Positions 8,850 to 19,159 are shown, counted from the stretch's first letter. The stretch is DNA of 64,000 nt from Albidovulum inexpectatum (GCF_002927635.1 NZ_PRDS01000002.1:124001-188000), one strand, 5' to 3'. Notes: generated by a model from the letters alone, not told the origin. Translations and numbers: made by a program.

Positions 8850-9914
8850 TCAGGCCACGAACGCGCCATCGGGCGCGAAATAGAAGCAATGCGTCGGATC
8901 CATGTGGAATGTGTGATCCTCGCCGACGCGATAGGGATGGACGCCGGGCGAAAGCGACACCCAGACATCTTCCCCCATCTGGAAATGCGCGGTGGATTCC
9001 GAGCCCGACAGCTCGGTGATCTGTACGGTTCCGGTTAGCGCGACGTCATCATCGCCGATCGGCATGGGGCTGACATGGTGCGGCCGGATCGCGACGATGT
9101 AATCGCCGTCGCGCAGCGCGGCCGCCGCCCCGGTTGCCGGCCAAGACGGCCCGTGCGACAGATGCATCCGGTCGCCCCGCTTGCTGACCCGCGCGGTGTT
9201 GATCGGCGGGTCCGAAAACACCCGGGCCGAGATCAGTGAATTGGGCTTGCGGTAGATTTCGCCTGTCGGGCCGAATTGCGTCACATGGCCGTCATGCATC
9301 AGGGCGGTGGCCCCGCCCAGCATCAGCGCCTCGGCCGGTTCGGACGTGGCATAGACGACCACGGCGCCGCGGCCGGCGAACAGTTCCGGCAGCTGGTCGC
9401 GCAATTCCTCGCGCAGCTTGTAGTCCAGGTTGGCAAGCGGTTCGTCCAGGAACACGGCCTCGGCGTCCTTGGCGATGGCCCGCGCCAGAGCCGTTCGCTG
9501 CTGCTGTCCGCCGGACAGTTCGTGCGGACGACGATTCAGCATCGGCCGCAGTTGCAGCAGGTCGGCCGCCTCTTCGACCCGGGCCGCGATCTCGGCCTTG
9601 GGCAATCCCGCCACCCGCAGGGGCGAGGCGATGTTTTCGAAAACGGTCATGTGCGGGTAGTTGACGAAGAACTGGTGCACCAGGCTGATATTGCGCCTTT
9701 GCGGGCTCATGCCGGTGACATCCTTGCCGTCCATCAGGATCTGCCCCGAAGACACGGCGTCCAGCCCTGCCATCAGCTTGATCAGAGAGCTCTTGCCGGA
9801 CCCCGTCTCGCCCAGCAGGACGTTGAACCGCCCGCGTTCCAGCTTCAGAGTCGTTTCCTTGATATGCGTCACCTGCCCGACACGCTTGGTGACCGCCCTG
9901 AGTTCGAGCGCCAT
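8850..9914 (-). CDS. glpS: ABC importer ATPase lacking the switch histidine
   Basis: A 354-residue ATPase partner of the preceding entry. Walker A GETGSGKS is at 35-42, a canonical signature LSGGQ at 133-137 and Walker B AVFLDE at 153-158. At the H-loop, where YVTHD is expected, the sequence is YATSE with Ser191 in place of His. The C-terminal third is a TOBE-like domain. It is separated by 120 nt from the binding-protein gene upstream, a gap that contains a stable hairpin, and by 10 nt from the next ATPase. Together the two ATPases should energise the glycerol permeases. Confidence 0.87.
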   Translation of the reverse strand: MALELRAVTKRVGQVTHIKETTLKLERGRFNVLLGETGSGKSSLIKLMAGLDAVSSGQILMDGKDVTGMSPQRRNISLVHQFFVNYPHMTVFENIASPLRVAGLPKAEIAARVEEAADLLQLRPMLNRRPHELSGGQQQRTALARAIAKDAEAVFLDEPLANLDYKLREELRDQLPELFAGRGAVVVYATSEPAEALMLGGATALMHDGHVTQFGPTGEIYRKPNSLISARVFSDPPINTARVSKRGDRMHLSHGPSWPATGAAAALRDGDYIVAIRPHHVSPMPIGDDDVALTGTVQITELSGSESTAHFQMGEDVWVSLSPGVHPYRVGEDHTFHMDPTHCFYFAPDGAFVA

Positions 9915-9997
9915 TGCTCCTCCACCCCTGTGGCTGCTTGCGGCTTCGTTTCTGTTGCCCGGTTGGATTGCCCGGCCGCCATGCGCCTGGGCGAGCT

Positions 9998-10020
9998 GTC
10001 CGGGCCTGAGCGGCCCGGAC
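9998..10020 (-). other. Intra-operon hairpin after the binding-protein gene
   Basis: GTCCGGGCC and GGCCCGGAC form a perfect 9-bp stem with a 5-nt loop, 15 nt after the stop of the substrate-binding protein gene. No T-tract follows on the minus strand, so it is not a standard terminator. Stem-loops here commonly stabilise the upstream message or partly stop transcription, giving more binding protein than transporter. Confidence 0.55.
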
Positions 10021-10034
10021 GATTGGTTTCAGGC

Positions 10035-11774
<1,740 letters not shown>

Positions 11775-11821
11775 CCTTTTCTCCTCCCTGAGTTTTTTGA
11801 CCGGATCTACCGGCCATACCG

Positions 11822-11865
11822 ATATTCCGCCCAACTTGGCCGAGTTGTCAAACTAAAACTTTAGT
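11822..11865 (-). promoter_or_regulatory. Putative sigma70 promoter with overlapping palindromic operator for the glycerol operon
   Basis: On the minus strand TTGACA (11851-11846) is followed after 18 nt by GAATAT (11827-11822), giving a start site about 40 nt before the glpV ATG. A palindrome ACTAAA-AC-TTTAGT (11852-11865) abuts the -35 box, where a bound repressor would block polymerase. A DeoR-type GlpR is the usual regulator of this system in rhizobia, but no regulator gene is in the operon. The -10 box is a weak match. Confidence 0.5.
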
Positions 11866-12101
11866 AGTTAAAGAACGACCATTAAAATCTTGATTTGACA
11901 AATTATTATAATCCACCCGCGCATACCTGATGGCCACGCTTGCCACCCCTGCAAGGGGCGAACAGCCAGCCGGAAACCGGCCGTTTCGGCGAAAATCTGC
12001 CTGTCAGATTCTTGCCCGAATCTCTCCGCATTAACGTCCCGGAAATGCCCGCGCCGCATGGTCTTGTGCCGATACGGGATGACAGGGACAGGGCACCAAC
12101 C
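11866..12101. other. AT-rich intergenic region between the glycerol operon and the cysteine-protease gene
   Basis: The divergent gap runs from 11775 to 12101 (327 nt). Beyond the glpV promoter it holds a strikingly AT-rich block at 11866-11912 ending in a perfect TATAAT (11907-11912). No well-spaced -35 box goes with it. The remaining 190 nt to the ATG at 12102 are GC-rich; I see no hairpin, ORF or known riboswitch there. Confidence 0.4.
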
Positions 12102-12689
12102 ATGCTGCGCACGACGCTGACGGCTTTTGCAGCCGCACTTGCACTGGGCATCGGCTTGACGGCTCAGGCCGCACCGAAACCGCGCGCCGTTTACCTTGAG
12201 CCTCGCAAGGCCATACCCGCGCCCGCAGGCGCCGTCCGCCTGTGCCAACAGCTGTCCTGGGCGTGCCAGAAGGATGCAACCGGACCGGCGCGCAACGAAT
12301 CGATCATGACACTGGCCCGGCAGATCAACCGCAAGATTAACCGCCGCGTCCGTGCCATCGAAGATTCCCGCCAATATGGCCAGGAGGAAGTCTGGGCCCT
12401 GCCAACAGCCCGCGGCGGCGATTGCGAGGATTTCGCGCTGCTCAAGAAGCGCGAACTGATCAAGGCAGGTGTGCGCGCGCAGGACTTGCTGATCGCCACC
12501 GCCCTTGACCGCCAGCGCGGCTCTCATGCAGTGCTGATCCTGAGAACCGCGCAGGGTGACATGGTTCTGGACAACCTGACAGACCGCATCCTGCGCTGGG
12601 ATCAGACGGGCTACAGCTTCATCGCCATGCAGAACCCCGACCGCCCCTCGACCTGGGTTGCCGTTCTGGCCGGCGGCATCTTCAGCTGA
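12102..12689 (+). CDS. Transglutaminase-like cysteine peptidase (BTLCP / LapG-like)
   Basis: A 195-residue secreted protein with a signal peptide ending around AQAA (residue 24). The catalytic triad of the bacterial transglutaminase-like cysteine proteinase family is visible as C108 in GGDCEDFALLKK, H142 in GSHAVL and D157 in LDNLTD. LapG members cleave large surface adhesins and control biofilm release. No LapD partner or LapA-type adhesin gene is adjacent, so the substrate is unknown. The start with a signal peptide is preferred over upstream ATGs. The 3' end overlaps the convergent oxidoreductase gene by 8 nt. Confidence 0.85.
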   Translation: MLRTTLTAFAAALALGIGLTAQAAPKPRAVYLEPRKAIPAPAGAVRLCQQLSWACQKDATGPARNESIMTLARQINRKINRRVRAIEDSRQYGQEEVWALPTARGGDCEDFALLKKRELIKAGVRAQDLLIATALDRQRGSHAVLILRTAQGDMVLDNLTDRILRWDQTGYSFIAMQNPDRPSTWVAVLAGGIFS

Positions 12690-14301
12690 CCCGGCCCGCG
12701 CGAACGCTCTTGGCAATCGCCGCACCGGCACGCGCCGACAAGGCCATGATCGTCAGTCCGGGATTCTGGAACGGGTTGGTCGGAAACGAAGCCGAGTCCG
12801 TGACCCAGACGTTCGGCGCGTCATACAACCTGTTGTCGGGATCGGTCACATGCCGGGCGGGATCCTGCCCCATGCAGGCTCCGCCGGTTTCATGGACCGA
12901 CGAACCGGGAACCAACGCGCCATCCGGCGTAAAGACGAAACGCCCCGCCAGCCGATAGGTCAGCCGCGCCACCAGACCCTCCTGCCCCATCAGATCGTCG
13001 GGCAAACCGAAGGTTTGCGCCAGATCGCGCAACGTGCGGATCATGTCGCGGATCATGGCCCGTTCGTTTTCGGAATGTCGCAGGGTCACGCGGGCAACGG
13101 GAATTCCCCATGCGTCGCGGCGGCCTGGATCAAGTTCGACACGGTTGTCGGCATTCGGCAGGACCTCTCCGATCGCCATGAAGAACCAGCCGGGCGGGAT
13201 CCGCCCCACCGAACCCAACAGCGAATAGCCGCGCAGGAAGCCGCAATTGTCGACGCGCCCCACATTTCTGAACGACGGCATGTAAATGCCGGATTGAGCG
13301 CCAAAATCATAAGGATCATGGTCTGGCCCAAGGCCTTCGATATCCGGCCATGTTCCGGCGCGAAAGACCAGCAGATGATCCGACAGATACCTGCCCAGAT
13401 TGCCCGAGGAATTGCCCAGTCCTTGCGGGTGTCGCTCTCCGGCCGAATTCAGAAGGATCCGAACCGACTCGACCGTCGAGGCGGCGACCGCCACATGCCG
13501 TGCAGCCACGAAATGGCGGCTGCGGTCCGTTGCATCGACGAATGTCACGCCAGTGGCCAGGCCGGTGGCGGGGTCGGTCTCGATCCGTTCGACAACCGCA
13601 TCGGACCGCAGGGAAAAACGTCCGGTAGCCGTGGCCGCCTTCAGCGTTGGCGGTATGCGGTCAGGCATGTGATGGATCACGCGGCACGTCGTGACCGGGC
13701 GATCGGGCCAGATTTCGCGGATTCGGGCCACCAGTTCGGTCTCGGACCGGGTCAGCCGGTGGGGGCCGGAATAATGCCCGTCGGGCAGATTGGGAATGCC
13801 GGCACGTTCGCCGGTCACGCCCAGGAACTCCTCGACCCGCGAATACCATGGGTCAAGATCGGCATGGCGGATGGGCCAGCAGTCGCCGAAACCGTCAATC
13901 TCGGCGGCCTTCAGGTCCAGATCGGACATGCGCAGCGCGTTGCGCCCCCACAGATGCAACCTGCCGCCGACCTGTCTTGCTCGGAACCAGTTGAATGCCG
14001 CGCCACGGGCTGTCGAATACGGGTTCCTTCGGTCATTCACGAACAGATGCGCCGTCAGGGGCGTGAACGACATGCAGCGCGCCTGAACATATTGGCCGCG
14101 AAGCGCCGCCAGAACGCGCACCAGGGGCGAGACGCGCCCCCCATCGGGCTTGTCCGGCATCGGGAAATCGCGCTTTGCATCCAGCTGCCGCCCGGCCTCC
14201 AGCATCAGCACGCGCGCGCCGCGTTCGGCGGCCTCCTTGGCCACCCAGCCGCCCGAAGCGCCCGAACCGATCACGATCAGATCCCAGGGGTCTTTGTTCA
14301 T
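12682..14301 (-). CDS. GMC-family FAD-dependent oxidoreductase
   Basis: A 539-residue glucose-methanol-choline-type flavoenzyme. The ADP-binding motif IVIGSGASGGWVA is at residues 9-21. The C-terminal catalytic region shows SSVHETGGACMG with the active-site His, then DASF-like SDSASFPTNPFQNP. It lacks a signal peptide. Its ATG overlaps the glycosyltransferase stop (ATGA), so it belongs to a three-gene unit with a GT2 enzyme and a Gfo/Idh/MocA dehydrogenase. An alcohol or sugar hydroxyl is the likely substrate, perhaps on a glycan or glycoside. The exact substrate cannot be called. Confidence 0.85.
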   Translation of the reverse strand: MNKDPWDLIVIGSGASGGWVAKEAAERGARVLMLEAGRQLDAKRDFPMPDKPDGGRVSPLVRVLAALRGQYVQARCMSFTPLTAHLFVNDRRNPYSTARGAAFNWFRARQVGGRLHLWGRNALRMSDLDLKAAEIDGFGDCWPIRHADLDPWYSRVEEFLGVTGERAGIPNLPDGHYSGPHRLTRSETELVARIREIWPDRPVTTCRVIHHMPDRIPPTLKAATATGRFSLRSDAVVERIETDPATGLATGVTFVDATDRSRHFVAARHVAVAASTVESVRILLNSAGERHPQGLGNSSGNLGRYLSDHLLVFRAGTWPDIEGLGPDHDPYDFGAQSGIYMPSFRNVGRVDNCGFLRGYSLLGSVGRIPPGWFFMAIGEVLPNADNRVELDPGRRDAWGIPVARVTLRHSENERAMIRDMIRTLRDLAQTFGLPDDLMGQEGLVARLTYRLAGRFVFTPDGALVPGSSVHETGGACMGQDPARHVTDPDNRLYDAPNVWVTDSASFPTNPFQNPGLTIMALSARAGAAIAKSVRAGRVS

Positions 14302-15221
14302 GGCCGCCTCGTGACATAGCCGCAGACCTCGCCCAGCGTCCACGCGGTCGTCAGCGCCACCACATGCGGCAGCGCCCGCAAATAGCGCCAGCCCCGGCCC
14401 TTGCGCGCCTGGGTCATCCCATGCCGCAGCCACAGCAGCGGCGGTATCAGAGGCGATCCAAGTATCAGCCGCCAGCGCTCGCCCCCTCCGATCGTCATGG
14501 TGCGGATATGACCGAACAGCCTGCCCCAATGAAACCGTTCGGCCAGAAGATAGCCCAGGCTGACCGGCGGGCGGCCGTGATCGACGACCATCTCGGCCGA
14601 AAGCCACAGGCGTTCGCCCTTCTTGCGCAGGTATCCGTGCAGGATCGGCTCGTGATAGCGCTCGGTCCACAATGGGCGCATTTCCTTGAGCGCGGCACGG
14701 GAATAGCTGACATTGACATCGGAAACCCACTCGGCCGGGCCGCTTTCAAAGGGCAGGCCATAGCGCCCGAAATCGGTAACATAGAAGGCCCAGTTCAAAA
14801 GACTTGCAGGCTCGCGGCATTCGATCGCCCCCCCCACGACCGGACAGCCCGTCTCGGCATGCAGCCGAACGATCTGGCGCGCCCAATCCGGCCGGGGCCG
14901 CCCGCGATCCTCGAGGATTGCAATGATCCGACCGCGCGCGGCCGCAAGCCCCCGCGCGCGGCGACGATCGTAAAGCTCATGCAGCCCGGCCTCGGTCGAT
15001 ACCGGATGGATGGTGTCGATCCGCCCAAGGTCGAGAAAGTTCACATCGGGGAATTCCTGTTCTAACGCGGGGACTTCCGGGCGCGTGGCATCATACGGAA
15101 CGATGATCTCCAGACTGGGCGGGTCCTCGAACCGCATCAAGGATTGCAGAAAGGCGCGCAGTTCCTCGCCGCCATCAATGATCGTGGCTACGATCGACAG
15201 TTCCGGAGCCTCTGCCATCAT
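14298..15221 (-). CDS. Family 2 glycosyltransferase
   Basis: A 307-residue GT-A-fold glycosyltransferase. The N-terminus ELSIVATIIDGGEELRAFLQSL is the standard nucleotide-binding beginning, an acidic ILEDRG stands at the metal-binding position, and WVSDVNVSYSRAAL fits the acceptor region. Hydrophobic stretches near the C-terminus (IPPLLWL and VVALTTAWTLGEVCGYV) suggest membrane association. Two adjacent ATGs exist; GGGGGG upstream serves both. Its start overlaps the stop of the Gfo/Idh gene and its stop overlaps the start of the GMC gene. The sugar donor is unknown. Confidence 0.85.
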   Translation of the reverse strand: MMAEAPELSIVATIIDGGEELRAFLQSLMRFEDPPSLEIIVPYDATRPEVPALEQEFPDVNFLDLGRIDTIHPVSTEAGLHELYDRRRARGLAAARGRIIAILEDRGRPRPDWARQIVRLHAETGCPVVGGAIECREPASLLNWAFYVTDFGRYGLPFESGPAEWVSDVNVSYSRAALKEMRPLWTERYHEPILHGYLRKKGERLWLSAEMVVDHGRPPVSLGYLLAERFHWGRLFGHIRTMTIGGGERWRLILGSPLIPPLLWLRHGMTQARKGRGWRYLRALPHVVALTTAWTLGEVCGYVTRRP

Positions 15222-16279
15222 TGCCCCCCAAGCGCGGGCAGCTTCACGGGCGCGCCGGTCCTGTGGCTTTCAGGGATCGCGGCTGCGACTTCGACCGCCC
15301 GAAGCGCAGCATCGCCATCGGCGATGCGCAAACCTTCGCGCCGACCGTCGATCAGGTCGAGAAACTCGCCAAGCTCGCGGGCAAAGGAATCCTGCGCCGT
15401 GACCTTCCAGGACCAGATCCTTTCGCGGATCTGCGTCCCGCGAAATCGGTTGCGGCGCATCCGCGGGCGACCACCCGGCCGGTCCATCGTCAGCAACAGC
15501 GTTTCCATCGGGGCATAGGCGGCCCGCGCCATGCCGCGACTGCCATGGATTTCGACCACGCTGCGATAGCCACGCCATTCGATCCATGTCGCTTGGTAGA
15601 TGGCCGCCAGCCCGCCGGGCGCGCGCAAGATGGCCATTGCGTTGTCCTCCGATCCTTCGACCTGCCAGACCCTGTTGGTCGCCACGCCATAGACTTCGGT
15701 GATGTCGCCCATCAGGTGCCGGGCCATGTCGGTCATGTGGATACCCACGTCCCAAAGGGCACCGCCGCCTGACTTGTCGGCCCGGTATTCCCAGTCATGC
15801 GCGAATTTCGGCAGCCCTTCATGCCCGCCGAATACACGCAGGTGGTCGGGTTCGCCGATGGTCCCGTCCCGCAAGACATCGTGCAGGAAGGCAAAGGCCG
15901 GATAATACCGCATGTTGAAGCCGCCCCCCAGTTGCAACCCCTTTTCCCGGGCGGCCTGGTGGATGCGCCGCGCGCCCTCGACCGTGTTATGAAGCGGCTT
16001 CTCGGACAGAACGTGAAGTCCACGCGCGAAGGCCGCCATGCACAGCGGCTCGCGGACATGGGCGGGCGTCGAGATCACGACCGCATCCATCGACACATCC
16101 AGAAACCTATCCAGATCCGAAAATGCGGGCGCACCCTGGGCCCGGGCCGTGGCTCCATCGACATCCAGATCCATCACCGCGGCAAGTTCGGCGCGTGGCT
16201 CATCCAGGATCGATTTCACCCGCATGGCGCCGATCTTGCCGGCCGCGCCGATGACCCCAAGGCGCACCCTGCCCACCAT
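15218..16279 (-). CDS. Gfo/Idh/MocA-family NAD(P)-dependent oxidoreductase
   Basis: A 353-residue dehydrogenase. GVIGAAGKIG near the N-terminus is the dinucleotide loop. EKPLHN around residue 95 carries the family lysine, and GGGALWDVGIHMTDMARHLMGD holds the catalytic Asp/His region. Members oxidise or reduce sugars, inositols or nucleotide sugars. The start preceded by GAAAGGGGTAAC is preferred; a longer in-frame start lacks such a site. It is the first gene of the coupled unit with GT2 and GMC genes and is divergent from the epimerase at 16424, so a shared role in making a modified sugar is likely but unproven. Confidence 0.87.
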   Translation of the reverse strand: MVGRVRLGVIGAAGKIGAMRVKSILDEPRAELAAVMDLDVDGATARAQGAPAFSDLDRFLDVSMDAVVISTPAHVREPLCMAAFARGLHVLSEKPLHNTVEGARRIHQAAREKGLQLGGGFNMRYYPAFAFLHDVLRDGTIGEPDHLRVFGGHEGLPKFAHDWEYRADKSGGGALWDVGIHMTDMARHLMGDITEVYGVATNRVWQVEGSEDNAMAILRAPGGLAAIYQATWIEWRGYRSVVEIHGSRGMARAAYAPMETLLLTMDRPGGRPRMRRNRFRGTQIRERIWSWKVTAQDSFARELGEFLDLIDGRREGLRIADGDAALRAVEVAAAIPESHRTGAPVKLPALGGQ

Positions 16280-16423
16280 GTTACCCCTTTCGCCCCTGAT
16301 GCGGGCCAAATTTGCGAACCAATGGCGGCAGGGTGCATCGAATTCCGGCGCCTCGCAACCGATCCCGTTTGTTTCGTGTCCCCGGCGCGACTATCCTGCC
16401 CGAATTGATGGAGGAAAGGCCGC

Positions 16424-17521
16424 ATGAATTCACACCTGGCCGGGAAAAGGGTCGTCGTTACCGGAGCCAGCGGCTTCATCGGAAGGCGGCTGGTTCAGCG
16501 TCTCGTCCAGGACGGCGCCGAGGTCACCGCATTGGTGCGCAGCCCCTCGGCCGCGGCCAGCGTGCCAGATGGCGCCCGGTCTGGACTGGTGTCGCTGCTG
16601 GATACGGCCAGCCTGGCGCGCGCGATGGACCGCGCGGACGTGCTCTTCCATCTGGCCTATGACGTGCGCGCATCGGCGGATGAAAACCTTCGGGCGTTTG
16701 ATGCGACCATCGATGCCGCAATCCGGGCCGGAATCGGCCGCATCGTCCACACCTCTTCGATCGTCGTCCAGGACGACTGGCCCGAACGCGACTGTACGGA
16801 AAGCGGGACCACGTCAACAAGGGGCGGCAGCCCCTATCGACAGGCAAAGATCGCAATGGAGGAACGGCTGGCGCAGGTCCCCCTGCCAGCAGCGATCCTG
16901 CGACCGACGATTGTCTGGGGCCCGGGGTCAGCCCTGTGGACCGACGGCTTTGCCCGGGCCCTGCTTGGCGGCGGTGTGGTGCTGCCCGACCCGATCGGCC
17001 TGTGCAACGGCGTCTTCGTCGATGACCTCGTCCAGGCCTTTCTGCTGGCCGCCGGATTGCCCGATCTGACGCACGAGACATTCATCATATCGGGGCCCCA
17101 GCCGTTTTCCTGGGCCGTTCTCGTCGATGGCTATGCGCGCATTCTTGAAACGCCGCCGGCCATCCGTGTCCCGGCTGACGAGATCGCGCGCACTCTGGGC
17201 CCCGAACCCGACGAAAGCGACACGCGGCCATCGGCGGCCGCGCGCATCAGCGCGCTGGGCAGACGGGTCCTTGGCCATCGCAGGTTCGAGACGATGGTCG
17301 CGGCCATTCGTGATCGCGTCGGCAGGCAGCGAGCGCTTTATCCCAACCACCACCTGTTTCGCGAATACATGGGGCACGGCACCTGCCATATCGACCACGC
17401 GCGCAACCGTCTGGGATACAGGCCGGAATACGACCTGGCACGCGGCCTGACGGCCTGCGAGCCGCATCTGCGCGCGTTAAAACGTCGCGTCACGCCTGCG
17501 GGGCAATCTCGATCAGCGTGA
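16424..17521 (+). CDS. NAD-dependent epimerase/dehydratase (extended SDR)
   Basis: A 365-residue extended SDR. VVVTGASGFIGRRLV starts at residue 10, and SPYRQAK holds the catalytic Tyr-x-x-x-Lys. Start choice is clear: GGAGGAAAGGCCGC lies directly before the ATG. The tail (residues 300-360) includes HGTCHIDHARNRLGYRPEYDLARGL, the usual substrate-binding end of sugar epimerases. It diverges from the Gfo/Idh-GT2-GMC unit and probably belongs to the same carbohydrate pathway. Its last 32 nt overlap the convergent phosphoesterase gene. Confidence 0.85.
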   Translation: MNSHLAGKRVVVTGASGFIGRRLVQRLVQDGAEVTALVRSPSAAASVPDGARSGLVSLLDTASLARAMDRADVLFHLAYDVRASADENLRAFDATIDAAIRAGIGRIVHTSSIVVQDDWPERDCTESGTTSTRGGSPYRQAKIAMEERLAQVPLPAAILRPTIVWGPGSALWTDGFARALLGGGVVLPDPIGLCNGVFVDDLVQAFLLAAGLPDLTHETFIISGPQPFSWAVLVDGYARILETPPAIRVPADEIARTLGPEPDESDTRPSAAARISALGRRVLGHRRFETMVAAIRDRVGRQRALYPNHHLFREYMGHGTCHIDHARNRLGYRPEYDLARGLTACEPHLRALKRRVTPAGQSRSA

Positions 17522-18392
17522 TCTCGGGCACAACCCCAAGACGTACGGGCAGGATCGAGCAGCCGATACCACCGGAAACGATGAGATCGCGCACGCCCTC
17601 GCGCACATGGCCATAGGCATATCTGTTGCCAAAGCGCGAGGGAACGACGGGCGAATACCCGAACAGGCGTACCTGGCCACCATGGGTATGCCCGGACAAG
17701 GTCAGGCAAAAGCGGTCGGGAACATCCGGAAAGATGTCGGGTTCATGCGCAAGCAGGATCGCAGGCGCGTCATCGGTGATCTGGGCCAGCGTCCCCGGCA
17801 TGTCATGCAGGCCGCGAAATTCCATGTCGCCAATACCGATCGCCAACTGGTCTTCAAGCCCCGCCAGCCAGAACGCGCCGGATGCAGAACCCGCGCCCAA
17901 GCGGACGGCCCGGTTCTGCAACACGGGAATTCCGGCCGCGCGCAGGGTTTCGGCGATTGCGGATGGACCGCCCCCGCGCGCCTGTGCAGCACGGTCATGC
18001 CACCAGTCATGGTTTCCAAGGATGGCATGCACCCCCATCGGGGCCTGCAATCGCGCCAGAACCTGCGCGGTTTGCTCGAATGGCGGCCGACGCGTCACCA
18101 TCGGGTGCCAAGCCTCGAAATCGCCAAGGATCACGATCGCATCCGCACCCAGTGCGTTCGTGCGCGACACGATCCGGCGCAGACGCCGCAGCGAGACATG
18201 GGGTTCCCCGACATGCAGATCGGCCAGTGCCGCGATCCGCAGCGGCCCGCCGGACCAGCCGGGCGGCGCAATCCTGTGGCGCTTGACGCGCAGACGCAGG
18301 GCGGGCTCGATCACGAAGCCGTAGGTCGCACCAATCAGCACGGCCAGGGCCGTTCCGGCCAGCCCCTTGAGGACGCCTCGCCGTGTGATCAT
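17490..18392 (-). CDS. Tat-exported calcineurin-like metallophosphoesterase (YaeI/YkuE type)
   Basis: A 300-residue protein beginning MITRRGVLKGLAG, a twin-arginine-like signal with a hydrophobic segment to about residue 29. The dinuclear metal motifs are in order: D58LH60, GD 90-91, GNHD 126-129, a later HEPD and GHTHGG at 234-239. Relatives hydrolyse phosphodiesters at the periplasmic face; YaeI relatives have been linked to lipids, but the natural substrate is uncertain here. It follows sodB on the same strand after a terminator-like hairpin, so it probably has its own promoter. Confidence 0.85.
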   Translation of the reverse strand: MITRRGVLKGLAGTALAVLIGATYGFVIEPALRLRVKRHRIAPPGWSGGPLRIAALADLHVGEPHVSLRRLRRIVSRTNALGADAIVILGDFEAWHPMVTRRPPFEQTAQVLARLQAPMGVHAILGNHDWWHDRAAQARGGGPSAIAETLRAAGIPVLQNRAVRLGAGSASGAFWLAGLEDQLAIGIGDMEFRGLHDMPGTLAQITDDAPAILLAHEPDIFPDVPDRFCLTLSGHTHGGQVRLFGYSPVVPSRFGNRYAYGHVREGVRDLIVSGGIGCSILPVRLGVVPEITLIEIAPQA

Positions 18393-18469
18393 GCCCGCAT
18401 TCCCCTGCCCTTGCCCGCACAGAGTGCCGACAGGCGCGATGCGCGTCAATGTCGCGGGCGCAACAAGAA

Positions 18470-18493
18470 GGGCGGCCCGATGCCGGACCGCCC
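18470..18493 (-). terminator. Rho-independent-like terminator of sodB
   Basis: On the minus strand GGGCGGTCCG and CGGGCCGCCC form a 10-bp stem with one mismatch and a 4-nt loop, followed by TTCTTGTT. It lies 24 nt after the sodB stop and 78 nt before the phosphoesterase start. Confidence 0.6.
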
Positions 18494-18517
18494 CGATGGT
18501 TTGGCGCTGCCTGGTGC

Positions 18518-19120
18518 TTACAGCCGGGCCGCGACCGCTTCCCAGTTCACCAGCTTGTCCAGGAAGTTCTGCAGATAGGCAGGACGGCGGTTGCGATAGT
18601 CGATGTAGTAGCTGTGCTCCCACACGTCGCAGCCCAGAAGAGCGGTCTGACCAAAGCACAGCGGGTTCACGCCGTTTTCGGTCTTGGTGACCTTCAGGCT
18701 GCCGTCCTTGTCCTTGACCAGCCAGCACCAGCCCGAGCCGAACTGCGCCGCGCCGGCCGCCGAGAATTCTTCCTTGAACTTCTCGACGCTGCCAAAGGAT
18801 TCCTTCAGCGCCTTTTCCAGCTCGCCAGGCATCTTCTTGTTCTCGCCGGGCGCCATCCACTGCCAGAACTGGGTGTGGTTCCAGTGCTGGCTGACATTGT
18901 TGAAGATGCCGTTCTGGGCGACCGCGCCGGGCTGATAGTTTCCGACGATGATCTCTTCGATGCTTTTCGATTCCCACTCGGTGCCGGCGACCAGCTTGTT
19001 GCCGTTGTCGACATAGGCCTTGTGGTGCAGATCGTGGTGGTATTCCAGCGTCTCCTTCGACATGCCCAGGCTTTCAAGGGCGTCATGCGGATAGGGAAGA
19101 TCGGGAAGTGTAAAGGCCAT
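18518..19120 (-). CDS. sodB: Superoxide dismutase, iron type
   Basis: A 200-residue cytoplasmic Fe/Mn-family dismutase that converts superoxide to oxygen and peroxide. Metal ligands by family alignment are H28, H82, D165 and H169 (DVWEHSYY). Gln78 in NNVSQHWNH occupies the outer-sphere position typical of iron rather than manganese enzymes. There is no signal peptide. The ribosome site AAGGAGAAAG is 5 nt from the ATG. A well-formed promoter precedes it and a hairpin terminator follows, so it is monocistronic. Confidence 0.96.
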   Translation of the reverse strand: MAFTLPDLPYPHDALESLGMSKETLEYHHDLHHKAYVDNGNKLVAGTEWESKSIEEIIVGNYQPGAVAQNGIFNNVSQHWNHTQFWQWMAPGENKKMPGELEKALKESFGSVEKFKEEFSAAGAAQFGSGWCWLVKDKDGSLKVTKTENGVNPLCFGQTALLGCDVWEHSYYIDYRNRRPAYLQNFLDKLVNWEAVAARL

Positions 19121-19159
19121 CGTCTTTCTCCTTGTTCGCGGCAAGAGTGAACTGAACAC

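Noticed and set aside
11895-11912. TTGACA and TATAAT on the plus strand as one promoter
   Set aside because: They are only 6 nt apart, far below the 16-18 nt needed; they cannot form one promoter.
14302-14730. N-terminal extension of the GMC oxidoreductase
   Set aside because: The extension reads the glycosyltransferase gene in another frame; the FAD motif begins 8 residues after the ATG at 14301.
18393-18977. Long extension upstream of the metallophosphoesterase
   Set aside because: It covers the sodB coding region and would hide the twin-arginine signal.
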